Assembly: GCA_021806645.1 (NCBI GenBank)
Contig: JAJZQX010000006.1
Span: 62,001 to 126,000, forward strand
Length of the DNA stretch: 64,000 bases
Direction of reading: 5' to 3'
Origin: Myxococcales bacterium
GTDB lineage: Bacteria; Myxococcota; Myxococcia; Myxococcales; Anaeromyxobacteraceae
Shown here: in pieces, positions 45,313 to 54,761 of the stretch
Layout: every line of letters starts with the position of its first letter
Position numbering within the stretch: the stretch's first letter is position 1
Made by a program: the position numbers and the translations under genes
The notes under the pieces: generated by a model
What the model was told of the DNA's origin: nothing
Databases searched by the model: none
What the model saw: the letters and a program-made list of their open reading frames with translations, nothing else

Positions 45313-48300
45313 CTACGCCGCGCTGGCCTCGCGAGCCCGGTCGGAGAGGCGCACCGACACCAGCTTGGAGACGCCCGGCTCCTCCATGGTCACCCCGTAG
45401 AGCGTGTCGACCATCTCCATGGTCCGCTTGTTGTGGGTGATGAGGATGAACTGCGAGGTCTTGGACATCTCCTTGACGATGTCGTTGTAGCGGCCCACGT
45501 TGGCGTCGTCGAGCGGCGCGTCCACCTCGTCGAGCAGGCAGAACGGGGTCGGCTTGATGAGGAAGATGGCGAAGATGAGCGCCACCGCGGTGAGCGCCTT
45601 CTCGCCGCCGGAGAGCAGGTTGACGCTCTGCAGCTTCTTGCCGGGCGGCTGCGAGAAGATCTCCACGCCGGCCTCGCCGTCGCCGCCGTCGTCCTGCGTC
45701 AGCACCAGGCCGGCGCGGCCGCCGTTGAAGAGGCGCGGGAAGACCTGCTGGAACTTCTCGTTGACGCGGTCGAAGGTCTCGCGGAACCGCTCCCGGCTGG
45801 CCCGGTTGATCTTGACGATGGCGGTCCGGAGATCGGCCAGCGAGCCCTCGAGGTCGGCCTTCTGCGTGGTCATGAAGGTGTGGCGCTGCGCCAGCTCGTC
45901 GTATTCCTCGATGGCGGTGAGGTTGATGGCTCCCATCCGCTCGGCCTGCGACTTCAGCTCGTCGAGGCGCTGCCGCTCCGGCTCGCCGGGCGGCTTGTCG
46001 AGGTGGAAGCGGGCCAGCTCGTACTTGAGTTCGGCCTGGCAGCGCTCGCGGGTCTGCTCCTCGAGGTGGGAGCGCTCCAGGGCCTGCTCGCGGGCGGTGA
46101 GCGCCGAGGCGGAGAGTTCGGCGCGCAGCCCCTCGACGCGGGCGCGAAGGTCGCGCACCTCCGCCTCGCGGGCCCGGCCGCTGGCCTGCAGCCCATCGTG
46201 GACGCTCCGGGCGTCGCCGAGTTCCGCCTGGACCTGCGCCAGGTCGGCGGCGAGCCGGCCCAGGTCGACGCGGGTCCCCTCCACGCGGCCGCGCAGCTCG
46301 GCGGCGCGGGCGTTCTGCCCGGAGAGGGCCGCGAAGATCCGGGCCCGCCGCTCCTCCACCTCGCGGCGGCCGTCGTCGATGCGGCGGAGCGCGGCGCCGA
46401 TCGACTCGCGCCGCTCGGAGTCGGCGGCCACCTTCACCTTCAGGTTGAGCACCTCGGCGGTGATCTGATCGGCGCGGCCACGCAGGCCGTCCAGGCGCGC
46501 CGAGGCGGCGCGGGCCCGCTCCTCGCAGCGCGAGACCTCGGCCTCGGCGGTGGCGGCGGCCAGCCGGTGCTCCTCCTCCTCGCGGGCCAGGCCGGACAGC
46601 CCGTCCTCCAGCTGCGATCGCTCCAGCTCCAGCTGGCCCATCCGCTGCGCCACCCGCTCCAGCTCCTCGCCGAGCCGGGCCAGGTCCTTCTCCTGGTCGA
46701 GGAGGGCCAGCTCCTTGTCGCGGCCGTCCTTGTCGAGCGACTTGAGGGCCGCCTCGAGCTGCAGGAGGCGGGTCTGCAGGGTGCGGTGGCGCTCCTGCGC
46801 CAGCGCGAACTCGGCCTCGAAGGTGCGGACCCTCTCTTCCAGCTCCTGCACCTCGCGGCGGCGCTGCAGCGCGCCGTGCCCTTCGCCCTCGAGCGGCCCG
46901 CCGGTGACCACGCCGGAGGGATCGAGCACCTCGCCGTCGAGCGTCACCAGCGTCCGCTTGGGATCCGAGGACTGCCAGAGCTCCAGCGCCGAGGGCAGGT
47001 CCCGGACGATGAGCGCGTCGCCGAGGAGGAAGCGGACCACCTTGTCGTAGGAGGGTTCGTACTTCACCACGTCGATGGCGCTGGCGACCACGCCCGGGTG
47101 GCGGGCGGTCTCGGGCAACCAGGACGCGGCGTCCTGGAGCCGCGCCATGGGGATGAGCGAGGCGCGTCCCTCGGCGGCGGTCTTCAGGTAGTCGATGGCC
47201 TCTACGCCCTGCGAGTGGCTCTCCACGATGACGTACTGCAGCCGCTCGCCCAGCACCGCCTCGATGGCGTTCTCGAACTCGGGCGACGCCGAGACCACGT
47301 CGGCCACCAGCCCGAAGATGCCGCGGTCGCGCCCGTCGCCCTGGCCGGCGCGGGTCATGATGGACCGGACGCCGCGGCCATAGCCCTCGTAGTTGCGCAG
47401 GACCTCGACCAGCGTCTGCAGGCGAGAGCGCTTGTCCTGCAGTTCCTCGCGCAGCGTGATGAGCTTGGCCTCGTTCTGGATGAACTCGGAGCGGGTCCGC
47501 TCCAGCAGCTGCTCCTGCGCGCCGCGCTGCTCCTCGAGCCGCAGCTTGAGCTGGCGCGTCTGCCCGAGCTTCTCGGCGTACTGCGAGCGTGAGCCGTCGA
47601 GCCGGGTGGTCCGGTCGGCCAGGTCAGCGGCCTCGCCACGATTGCGATCGTGCCGGGCCTTCAGGTCGAGCCGCTGCCGCTCGATCTGCGCCAGCTGGCT
47701 CCTGTGGCCGGTGGCGAGGTTGAGCGCCGCGGCGGCCTCGGAGCGGGCCCCGTCCAGCTCGCCCTGCGCCTGCCCCTGGTCGCGCCCCAGCTCGCGGATG
47801 GCGGCCTCGGACTCCCCGAGCCGGGTGTCGTCGGCGCCGGAGAGGGAGGTGAGGTCGTCGCGCTGGCGCAGCAGAGCCTCGCGCTCCTCGGCCAGCCCCT
47901 CGGCCTGCGCCTTGAGCGCCTCGACCTCGGTGGCCTGGGCCTGGGTCCGCTCGCCGATCTGCTCGAGCTCCCGGCCGGCGGCCTCCACCGAGACCTCGGA
48001 GACGCGGGCGGCGCTGGAGAGCTCGTGCTCGCGCCCGGTCAGGCCGTTGAGCCGGGCCTCGCTCTCGGAGAGCCGGCTCCGGTCGGTCTCGGCGGCCGCC
48101 TCGAGCTCGACCAGGCGAGCCGCCAGCTCGGCCTCCTCCACCTTGGCGACGGCATGGCGTTCCTCGGCGGCACGGCGCGTGGCGGTCAGCTCGAGGTAGC
48201 GGGCGGCGGCGGCGGCCAGCTCCAGCTCGCGGATCTGCCCCTTGAGCGCCTTGTACTTCTCGGCCCGGCGGGCTTGCCGGTTGAGGCTCTCGAGCTGCTT

Positions 48301-48909
48301 GCCCAGCTCCTGCACCAGGTCGGCGACACGGGTGAGGTTCTGCTGGGTGGCCTCCATCTTCCGCTCGGCCGCCTCGCGCCGCTTCTTGTACTTGGTGATG
48401 CCGGCCGCCTCCTCGATGATGGCGCGCCGATCCTCGGGACGGGCGGAGACGATCTGGCCGATGCGCCCCTGCTCGACGATGGAGTAGGCGGTGCGGCCGA
48501 TGCCCGAGCCGAAGAAGATGTCGTTGACGTCGAGGAGCCGCGCGCCGACTCCGTTGACGAGGTACTCCGACTCGCCGGTCCGGTAGAGGCGGCGCCCCAC
48601 GGTGATCTCGCCGAAGCCCTGGTACTGGACCGGCAACTCGGAGGGGCGGTCGTTGATGAAGGTGAGGACGACCTCGGCGATCGACAGCGGCGGCTTCGAC
48701 TCGGAGCCGTTGAAGATCACGTCCTCCATCGACCGGCCGCGCAGCTGGCGAGCCGACTGCTCGCCGAGGACCCAGCGGATGGCGTCGGCGACGTTCGACT
48801 TGCCGCAGCCGTTGGGACCGACCACGCCGGTGACGCCGTCGTCGAAGACGACCACCGTCCGATCCATGAACGACTTGAAGCCGAGCACGTCGAGCCGCCT
48901 GATCCTCAT
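45313..48909 (-). CDS. smc: SMC, chromosome condensation ATPase
   Basis: The product is 1198 residues, the normal SMC length. The N-terminal head has Walker A GPNGCGKSN (about 31-39). Two long coiled coils flank a hinge (about 515-665, IFGLVADVVSASPEFENAIEAVLGERL). The C-terminal head has LLSGGEKALTAVAL and Walker B FCLLDEVDAPLDD. SMC compacts and segregates chromosomes with ScpA and ScpB, which are not nearby. The ATG at 48909 (MRIRRLDVLGFKSF) is chosen over GTG 48927 because the predicted -10 lies between the two. The gene stands alone. Confidence 0.97.
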   Translation of the reverse strand: MRIRRLDVLGFKSFMDRTVVVFDDGVTGVVGPNGCGKSNVADAIRWVLGEQSARQLRGRSMEDVIFNGSESKPPLSIAEVVLTFINDRPSELPVQYQGFGEITVGRRLYRTGESEYLVNGVGARLLDVNDIFFGSGIGRTAYSIVEQGRIGQIVSARPEDRRAIIEEAAGITKYKKRREAAERKMEATQQNLTRVADLVQELGKQLESLNRQARRAEKYKALKGQIRELELAAAAARYLELTATRRAAEERHAVAKVEEAELAARLVELEAAAETDRSRLSESEARLNGLTGREHELSSAARVSEVSVEAAGRELEQIGERTQAQATEVEALKAQAEGLAEEREALLRQRDDLTSLSGADDTRLGESEAAIRELGRDQGQAQGELDGARSEAAAALNLATGHRSQLAQIERQRLDLKARHDRNRGEAADLADRTTRLDGSRSQYAEKLGQTRQLKLRLEEQRGAQEQLLERTRSEFIQNEAKLITLREELQDKRSRLQTLVEVLRNYEGYGRGVRSIMTRAGQGDGRDRGIFGLVADVVSASPEFENAIEAVLGERLQYVIVESHSQGVEAIDYLKTAAEGRASLIPMARLQDAASWLPETARHPGVVASAIDVVKYEPSYDKVVRFLLGDALIVRDLPSALELWQSSDPKRTLVTLDGEVLDPSGVVTGGPLEGEGHGALQRRREVQELEERVRTFEAEFALAQERHRTLQTRLLQLEAALKSLDKDGRDKELALLDQEKDLARLGEELERVAQRMGQLELERSQLEDGLSGLAREEEEHRLAAATAEAEVSRCEERARAASARLDGLRGRADQITAEVLNLKVKVAADSERRESIGAALRRIDDGRREVEERRARIFAALSGQNARAAELRGRVEGTRVDLGRLAADLAQVQAELGDARSVHDGLQASGRAREAEVRDLRARVEGLRAELSASALTAREQALERSHLEEQTRERCQAELKYELARFHLDKPPGEPERQRLDELKSQAERMGAINLTAIEEYDELAQRHTFMTTQKADLEGSLADLRTAIVKINRASRERFRETFDRVNEKFQQVFPRLFNGGRAGLVLTQDDGGDGEAGVEIFSQPPGKKLQSVNLLSGGEKALTAVALIFAIFLIKPTPFCLLDEVDAPLDDANVGRYNDIVKEMSKTSQFILITHNKRTMEMVDTLYGVTMEEPGVSKLVSVRLSDRAREASAA

Positions 48910-48917
48910 GGTCCACC

Positions 48918-48946
48918 GCGATATCACGCCCCCCGTCGGGTTTCAA
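48918..48946 (-). promoter_or_regulatory. Predicted promoter of smc
   Basis: On the minus strand, TTGAAA (48946-48941) and TATCGC (48923-48918) are 17 bases apart, with the -10 ending 8 bases before the smc ATG. This implies a leaderless or nearly leaderless mRNA and decides the start codon. Confidence 0.5.
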
Positions 48947-49106
48947 TACAAGCCATTGATCACGCTGGGGATTCCGGGAAGACCGAGGACCCGCTCAAGC
49001 GCGGTGGCGCGAATTCGCCCATCGTTCCGGCGCGTTACGTGACACGCCATGTATCGCCACGCTCCTTGAGGGAGCCCCCTTTTCCCCGGGAGTCCGGGAT
49101 GTGCTC

Positions 49107-49112
49107 TAAACT
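49107..49112 (+). promoter_or_regulatory. Predicted -10 of the chemoreceptor gene
   Basis: TAAACT ends 8 bases before the ATG at 49121, with no ribosome site between and no clear -35. It lies in the smc-chemoreceptor divergent gap, where nothing else was recognised. Confidence 0.4.
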
Positions 49113-49120
49113 CGTCGCCG

Positions 49121-51610
49121 ATGCGCCTCCTTGGCCCGCTGCTCCGCAACGTCGCCGTCGCGCTGGCGCTCGTCGCGCTCCTCGACCTGTGGTTGGGAAC
49201 CTCGTCGCTGACGCTCACGTCCGGGCAGGCCGGGGCGCTGGCGCTCGCCTTCGGATCCGGCTGGATCGCCGAGGTGGTGCTGGTCGGCCTCGCGCTGGTG
49301 GGACTGACCCGGCCGCTGCGGCGGGCGCTCGCCGCCACGGCCACCTCCACCGAGGCCGAGGCCGAGGCCGTCGCCCTGGCGACGGCGGCGTACCGCGTTC
49401 CGGTGGGTGGGGCGCTGGCCGCCGGCCTGGCGGGCGGCCTGGTGGCCGCCGGTTGCCTGGTGGTGGTGCGCCAGGCCGGGCTGCCCACCGATCTCGCGAT
49501 GGCACAGGCTGGCGTCGGCGTGGCCACGGCCATCCTCGGGGCCATGGCGGTGTACGCGCTGTGCGCCTCGACGGTGGGGGCGGCGCTGGAGCGGCTGGGC
49601 CCTCGCGCCGAGGGCCGCCTCCATGGCACGGTGCGGGGGAAGATCCTGCTGGTCTCCTTGGGGCTCAACACCGTCGGCCTGCTGCTCTTCGCCGCCACCG
49701 GCTACGTGAACTACCGCGTGGACATCGAACAGGAGTACCTGGCGGAGGCGCGGCGGGCGCAGCAGAGCGCGCTGGGGCTCCAGGCGGGGCGCTCCGCCGG
49801 CGCGCTGGTGGAGCAGGTCTGGTCGGTCACGGCCGCGCCCGCGGCCCTGGTGGGCGCCGGTGGCGCGATCGAGGCGCGCAGCGGTTCCGGCGACGCGCCC
49901 TTCGCCCGCGCCGGGACCGCGCCCGGCACGGTCCGGCTCCGGGACGGCTGGCTGGTGGCGTCACGGGCGCCCGCCGGTGGCCTGGTGGTGAGCTGGCTCT
50001 CGGAGGCGCCACTGCGCGAACGCCGGCGCGCCTACTGGACGTCGCTCGCCTCGACCAGCCTCTTCGTCTACCTGGCCACCGCGCTGATGGCCATCGTGGC
50101 CGCCCGCTCCATCACCAACCCGCTGCGAACGCTGGGGCGCGCCGCCGGCCGCATCGCCTCGGGCGACCTGACCACCACGCCATCGGCCACCTCGCGCGAC
50201 GAGGTCGGGCTGCTGGCCGGCGACTTCCGGCGCATGGCCGAGGGGCTGAAGGTGCTGGTGGTGGACGTGCAGGCGGCCAGCCTGGGCGTCTCGAACGGCG
50301 CCCGGGAGGCCAGCGCCATCGGCGAGCGGGTCCGCCACGGGGCGCTGGGGCAGCACGGCGGCGTCGTGGCGGTGCAGGCCGCGGTCGAGGCCATGGAGAG
50401 CTCGGTGGCCCAGGTCTCGCGCGGTGTCGGCTCGCTCTCGGAGTACGTGGTGGCGACGACCTCGGTGGTCGGCGAGATGGCCGCCGCCCTGGACGAGGTG
50501 CGGCGCAAGGGAGCGGAGCTGGACCGGACCATGGACACGGCGCTGGAGGACGTGGACCACCTGGCCGGCGCCGGGCGCGAGGCCGAGGCGACGCTGGGCG
50601 AGCTGGAGACGTTGGCCGGACACGCCACGGGGACGCTGGCGGCTGTGAAGGCCTCGATGGCGGCGCTGGAGCGGGCCGCCGAGGAGAGCCAGGCCAACGC
50701 CGGGCTGGTCGCCGATATGGCGGAGCGGTCGGGCGGCGTGGTCGAGGAGACGGTGCACGGCATCGAGACGCTGCGCGCTGCGGTCTCGGACGCCCACCAG
50801 CGGGTCGCGGCGCTGGGTCGCCGCTCCGACGACATCGACCAGGTGGTGGACTTCATCTCCGAGGTGGCGGGGCGCACCAACCTGCTGTCGCTCAACGCCT
50901 CGATCATCGCCTCGCAGGCCGGGGAGCACGGCAAGGCGTTCGCGGTGGTGGCCGACCAGATCCGGGACCTGGCGGCTCAGATCGCCCGCTCCACCAAGTC
51001 GATCGGCGACATCATCCACGCGGTGCGAGAGGACGTGGAGGCGACGGCGGCGCTCATCGACCGCGGCGACGCGCTGGCGGTCGAGGGGGTGCAGCTGGCG
51101 CGCAATTCGCTGGTGGCGCTCGGCCAGATCCAGCGGACCACGGCGCTGGGGACGCAGGCCGCGGGGGAGATCCGGGCGGCCGTGGAGGTGCACGCGGGGT
51201 CGTCGCGGGACCTGTCGGAGCTGGTCGGGTCGGTGGCGATGGGCTCCAGGGCGGTCACCGGGGCGGTCCAGCTGGTGGGGCGGAGCGTGGCGGCGGTCGG
51301 CTCTGTGTCACGGAGCGTCAATGCGCTGGCGGAGCAGGTGGCGCGGGCGCTGGAGGACCAGGCCGGTCAGGGGCGGCGGCAGATGGACAACCTGGCTCGC
51401 CTGGAGCGGATGATCGGTGACATCACGCTGGCGGTGGAGGCGCACGACCACGCCACGCGCCGGGTGCGCGAGTCCCTCGGGGACCTCTCCAGCACCACGG
51501 GCGACCACGAACAGGCGGTGGAGGGGCTGACCGGGGTCGCCGACCGGATCGGGGCCAGGGCCAGGGAGCTGGCGGACCGGGTCGGGCGCTTCCGGGTCTC
51601 CGAGCGCTGA
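49121..51610 (+). CDS. Methyl-accepting chemotaxis-like protein
   Basis: The product is 829 residues. Five hydrophobic segments (about 8-26, 41-64, 96-117, 128-152, 170-195) precede an extracytoplasmic part (about 198-305) and a sixth helix (about 308-332). A HAMP domain (about 333-385, SITNPLRTLGRAAGRIASGDL) and a long cytoplasmic signalling hairpin follow. The tip reads VAGRTNLLSLNASIIASQAGEHG with FAVVADQIRDLA after it, which is clearly MCP. Two usually conserved tip residues, equivalent to Tsr E385 and R388, are I596 and Q599. No che genes adjoin it. The ligand and output pathway are unknown. Confidence 0.88.
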   Translation: MRLLGPLLRNVAVALALVALLDLWLGTSSLTLTSGQAGALALAFGSGWIAEVVLVGLALVGLTRPLRRALAATATSTEAEAEAVALATAAYRVPVGGALAAGLAGGLVAAGCLVVVRQAGLPTDLAMAQAGVGVATAILGAMAVYALCASTVGAALERLGPRAEGRLHGTVRGKILLVSLGLNTVGLLLFAATGYVNYRVDIEQEYLAEARRAQQSALGLQAGRSAGALVEQVWSVTAAPAALVGAGGAIEARSGSGDAPFARAGTAPGTVRLRDGWLVASRAPAGGLVVSWLSEAPLRERRRAYWTSLASTSLFVYLATALMAIVAARSITNPLRTLGRAAGRIASGDLTTTPSATSRDEVGLLAGDFRRMAEGLKVLVVDVQAASLGVSNGAREASAIGERVRHGALGQHGGVVAVQAAVEAMESSVAQVSRGVGSLSEYVVATTSVVGEMAAALDEVRRKGAELDRTMDTALEDVDHLAGAGREAEATLGELETLAGHATGTLAAVKASMAALERAAEESQANAGLVADMAERSGGVVEETVHGIETLRAAVSDAHQRVAALGRRSDDIDQVVDFISEVAGRTNLLSLNASIIASQAGEHGKAFAVVADQIRDLAAQIARSTKSIGDIIHAVREDVEATAALIDRGDALAVEGVQLARNSLVALGQIQRTTALGTQAAGEIRAAVEVHAGSSRDLSELVGSVAMGSRAVTGAVQLVGRSVAAVGSVSRSVNALAEQVARALEDQAGQGRRQMDNLARLERMIGDITLAVEAHDHATRRVRESLGDLSSTTGDHEQAVEGLTGVADRIGARARELADRVGRFRVSER

Positions 51611-51644
51611 GCCCGGGGACCTGGGACGGCGGAGGCCGGAGACC

Positions 51645-52562
51645 TCACGGCGCCGCGGCCCCCGCCGGCCGCATCAGCGGATGCCCGAGGCTCCCGAACA
51701 CCTGCAACCCGTACGTCCCCTCGCCGCTGCGAGCCCCGGCCAGCGCGGCGTCGAGCAACGACGCGAAGCCCCGGTTCTCGGGCCTGGACGAAAACGCCGG
51801 GGCCAGCTTGAGCCGCGCCTTCCCGAACAGCGGCGAGAACTCCAGCCGCGGCTGCCACGCGAAGTAGAGCCCCTCCCCCGTCAGCTCGACGTCGCCTCCG
51901 GTCGCCCCGAGCTTCTCGAACGTCCCCTTGCCGTCCTTGAGCACCAGCTCGACCGCCACCTCCCCGAACCTCGCCGCCGGGAGCGTCAACGGGCCCGCCC
52001 CCGGCACGTTGAACTTGCCGCCCGTCAGCCCCGCCTCCTTGACCGCCAGCACCAGCCGGCCCTCCGGCGCGCCCTTCCCGTCAGCCGGGATCGACAGCCG
52101 CGCCGTTCCCGCGGCCACGCCGGTCAGGTCGACTCCGGTCACCATCCGCAGCGGCAAGGCGCGGGCCAGGTCGATGCCGTCCAGCTCGGCCCGGTACTCC
52201 CGCGGGCCGGCCGCGAGGTCGAAGGCGCCCCGCACCCGCCCGTCATAGAGCCAGGCCTGCACCGCCAGCCGTCGCCGCCCCGTGAGGAGTGGCCAGAGCG
52301 GCAGCGTCAGGTCGATCCGGTCGATCGGGACGGTGAGCCCGGCCTCGTCCTTGAGCGTCACCTGGCGCAGCGAGAGCCCGATGACCCCGGCCGGCCCGGC
52401 CTCGGCCGCTTCCAGCTTCCAGCCGCGCGAGGCCGCCTCCGCCGCGAGCCGCTCCAGCACCGCGCCGGACGGGAAGGTCCAGCGCAGCGCCAGCAGCAAC
52501 GCCACCAGGAAGAACGCTCCGTAGAGCAGGCGGGGCTTCCAGGTGCTCCAGTCGATGGTCAT
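51645..52562 (-). CDS. gspN: GspN-type type II secretion protein
   Basis: The product is 305 residues with an N-terminal membrane helix (about 15-33, LLYGAFFLVALLLALRW). A beta-rich periplasmic body with AsmA-like character follows, as in the GspN family of delta-proteobacterial type II systems. It is the last gene of the gsp operon. ATG 52562 is chosen over ATG 52571, because GGGGA sits 10 bases before the former and abuts the latter. GspN is dispensable in many systems and its exact role is not settled. It converges on the chemoreceptor gene with 34 bases between. Confidence 0.82.
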   Translation of the reverse strand: MTIDWSTWKPRLLYGAFFLVALLLALRWTFPSGAVLERLAAEAASRGWKLEAAEAGPAGVIGLSLRQVTLKDEAGLTVPIDRIDLTLPLWPLLTGRRRLAVQAWLYDGRVRGAFDLAAGPREYRAELDGIDLARALPLRMVTGVDLTGVAAGTARLSIPADGKGAPEGRLVLAVKEAGLTGGKFNVPGAGPLTLPAARFGEVAVELVLKDGKGTFEKLGATGGDVELTGEGLYFAWQPRLEFSPLFGKARLKLAPAFSSRPENRGFASLLDAALAGARSGEGTYGLQVFGSLGHPLMRPAGAAAP

Positions 52563-52582
52563 GGCGCGCATTCCCCGAGGGC

Positions 52583-53140
52583 TCAGCTCTTCAGCTGGTA
52601 GGTCGCCACCACCACCGTGGCGTCCACCAGCTTCGGATCGTCGGTCCGCGTGGCGATGCGGAGCCGGCGCACCTTCACCAGCCCGGGGCCGCGCTCGAGA
52701 CCCTGGATCAGCCGTGCCAGCTTGCCGAGGTCGATGCGGACCAGGTTCACCTCGACGCTCTCCTCCATCACGCCGTCGAGTTCCACCGGCGCGCCGGTGG
52801 GGCGAAGGTCGGTCACCTCGACGCCCAGGCCGGAGCCCACCTGCGAGACATGGCTCATGAGCTGGATCGGCTGGCCCTTGAGCCGGGCCTCCAGCGCCGC
52901 CCGCTCCAGCTGCACGCGCCGGTAACCGCCGGCCAGCTTGCCCACCTGGTCCAGCACCTTGGTCTTGTCGGCGATGTGCGACTCGCGAGCCCGCACCGAG
53001 GCGCCCATCCCGGCGGCCACCAGCGAGCCGAGGAAGAGGAGGACCGCGGCGGCGGCGGCACCCACCATCACCCGCTCGCGGGGAGAGAGCCGGCCCAGCC
53101 AGGCCTCGAGTCCGGCGCGGAGCTGCTTGAGCCGTTCCAT
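52583..53140 (-). CDS. gspM: GspM, type II secretion inner-membrane protein
   Basis: The product is 185 residues: a cytoplasmic N terminus, one membrane helix (about 28-50), a coiled-coil stretch (about 55-85) and a ferredoxin-like periplasmic domain. GspM partners with GspL in the inner-membrane platform and is the counterpart of PilO. ATG 53140 is preceded by GGGGAG at 5 bases spacing and overlaps nothing; the frame extends upstream without support. Confidence 0.88.
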   Translation of the reverse strand: MERLKQLRAGLEAWLGRLSPRERVMVGAAAAAVLLFLGSLVAAGMGASVRARESHIADKTKVLDQVGKLAGGYRRVQLERAALEARLKGQPIQLMSHVSQVGSGLGVEVTDLRPTGAPVELDGVMEESVEVNLVRIDLGKLARLIQGLERGPGLVKVRRLRIATRTDDPKLVDATVVVATYQLKS

Positions 53141-53142
53141 GG

Positions 53143-54756
53143 TCACTCCCCTCCCGGCGTGCCCTCGGCGCAGCCGAGCGCCGAGTCGATCGAGAACTCG
53201 AACTTCCCGTCCAGGGTCCGCTTGCGCGCACCGCCGGAGCGGGCGTCGGCGAAGCACCTGGAGCCGTGCAGCGAGGCCACCAGCCGGTCCACGTGCTCGG
53301 CGGCGTCGGCGACGCCCTGCAGGTGGAGCTTGCGGTCGGTGATGTCGATCTTCTCCAGCTTGAGCGGCAGCCCCTCCGGCAGCCGGCTGGAGAGGTCGTC
53401 GATCACGTCCACCGCCGAGGTCTTGGGGATCGACGCGCCGGGCACACCGCGGCCGCGCAGCGCCGAGAGGGCCTCCTCGTAGTTGGAGAAGCACCTCTTG
53501 AGCACCTTCTCCTCGGCGTCGCAGAGCGCGCGGTCGAGCGCCGCCTCCTGGCGCGACAGGGTGTAGAGCTTCACCACCTGGGAGGCCACCGCCAGCAGCA
53601 GGATCGCGCCCGCCGCCATGGCCAGCCGCGCCACCTTGCCCTTGAGGTGCTCGAAGTCGCGCGTGTAGGCGAGGGCGCCGCGCCGCAGGTTGACCCGGCC
53701 GGCCCTGGCCCCGAAGTGGCCGCGCAGCGCGGCCGCCAGCGCCAGCGCCAGCGAGCCGGCCTGCGCCGCCGGCAACGAGGCGGCCGGCCCGGAGAGCGCC
53801 AGGGGAAGGACCGGCCCGTCCACCTCGGCCGCCAGCCGCTCCGCCAGTCCGGCCCGGCGCCCCAGCCCGCCGGCCAGCCAGAGCCGCGTCACCGGCACCG
53901 GCCCGACCCTGGCCCGCCAGGCGCGCAGCGTCGCGCGCAGCTCGCGGACCAGCGGGACCAGCGCGCGGGTCAGGGCCTCCTCGACGCGCGGCTCGACGGA
54001 GAGCGCCGCCAGCATGTCCGGCAGCGGCTCACCGTCCGGCTCGGCCGAAAGGAGCAGGGCCGCGTCGGCCTCCGAGATGCCGAGCTCGCGGGCCAGCGCG
54101 CGACCCACAGTGGCCGCGCCGAACGGCACGGTCCGCGCCGCCGCCAGCAGGCCGCCCACGGTGACACAGACCTGGGTCCGGCTCTCGCCCAGGTCGAGCA
54201 GGGCCTCGCAGGCCGGAGGCGCGCCGGCCGCGGCCGGCTCGCCCGCCAGCACGCCGGGGGCGAAGAGCGCCGAGAGCACGGGCGCGGGCGGCGCCACCAC
54301 GCGCGGGTCGATGCCGGCGCCGGCCAGCGTGGCCAGCAGCCCGGCCAGCTCGGCCTTCGGCCCCACGCCGACCCAGAGGTCGGTCGCCGTGCCCCGCACC
54401 CCCAGCGACTCCCAGTCCCAGGCCGCCTCGTCTAGCTCCCACGGGATCTGCGCCTCCACCTCGAAGGCCAGGGTCTGGGCGATGCGGCGCGGGTCGGTGA
54501 AGGGGAGGGTGATGACGTGCGACGCCATGGTCGCTCCGGGGACGGCGGCCACGCAGCCGTCGGGGCGCCAGCCCTGCTCGGCGAGCAGCCGGGCCAGCGC
54601 CTCCGCCTGCCGCGCCCACGGCGCCTCGCCCTCGGCAGCCGGCGCCAGCGCCACGGTGGCGTGGCCGAGCACGGTGAACCCGCGGTAGCTGCTCTCCAGC
54701 AGGACCGCCTTCACCGCGCGGGCCCCCAGGTCGAGCCCAAGCATGGTCTGCGCCAT
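53143..54756 (-). CDS. gspL: GspL, type II secretion cytoplasmic/inner-membrane protein
   Basis: The product is 537 residues. The cytoplasmic actin-like domain begins MLGLDLGARAVKAVLLE and includes LWLAGGLGRRAGLAERL. A membrane helix (about 375-395, LAMAAGAILLLAVASQVV) leads to a periplasmic domain with a Cys pair. GspL recruits the GspE ATPase and pairs with GspM, combining the roles of PilM and PilN. ATG 54756 is chosen because GAGGAG is 8 bases upstream; GTG 54765 overlaps the gspK stop. It is longer than the roughly 400 residues usual in enteric systems. Confidence 0.9.
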   Translation of the reverse strand: MAQTMLGLDLGARAVKAVLLESSYRGFTVLGHATVALAPAAEGEAPWARQAEALARLLAEQGWRPDGCVAAVPGATMASHVITLPFTDPRRIAQTLAFEVEAQIPWELDEAAWDWESLGVRGTATDLWVGVGPKAELAGLLATLAGAGIDPRVVAPPAPVLSALFAPGVLAGEPAAAGAPPACEALLDLGESRTQVCVTVGGLLAAARTVPFGAATVGRALARELGISEADAALLLSAEPDGEPLPDMLAALSVEPRVEEALTRALVPLVRELRATLRAWRARVGPVPVTRLWLAGGLGRRAGLAERLAAEVDGPVLPLALSGPAASLPAAQAGSLALALAAALRGHFGARAGRVNLRRGALAYTRDFEHLKGKVARLAMAAGAILLLAVASQVVKLYTLSRQEAALDRALCDAEEKVLKRCFSNYEEALSALRGRGVPGASIPKTSAVDVIDDLSSRLPEGLPLKLEKIDITDRKLHLQGVADAAEHVDRLVASLHGSRCFADARSGGARKRTLDGKFEFSIDSALGCAEGTPGGE

Positions 54757-54761
54757 TATCG

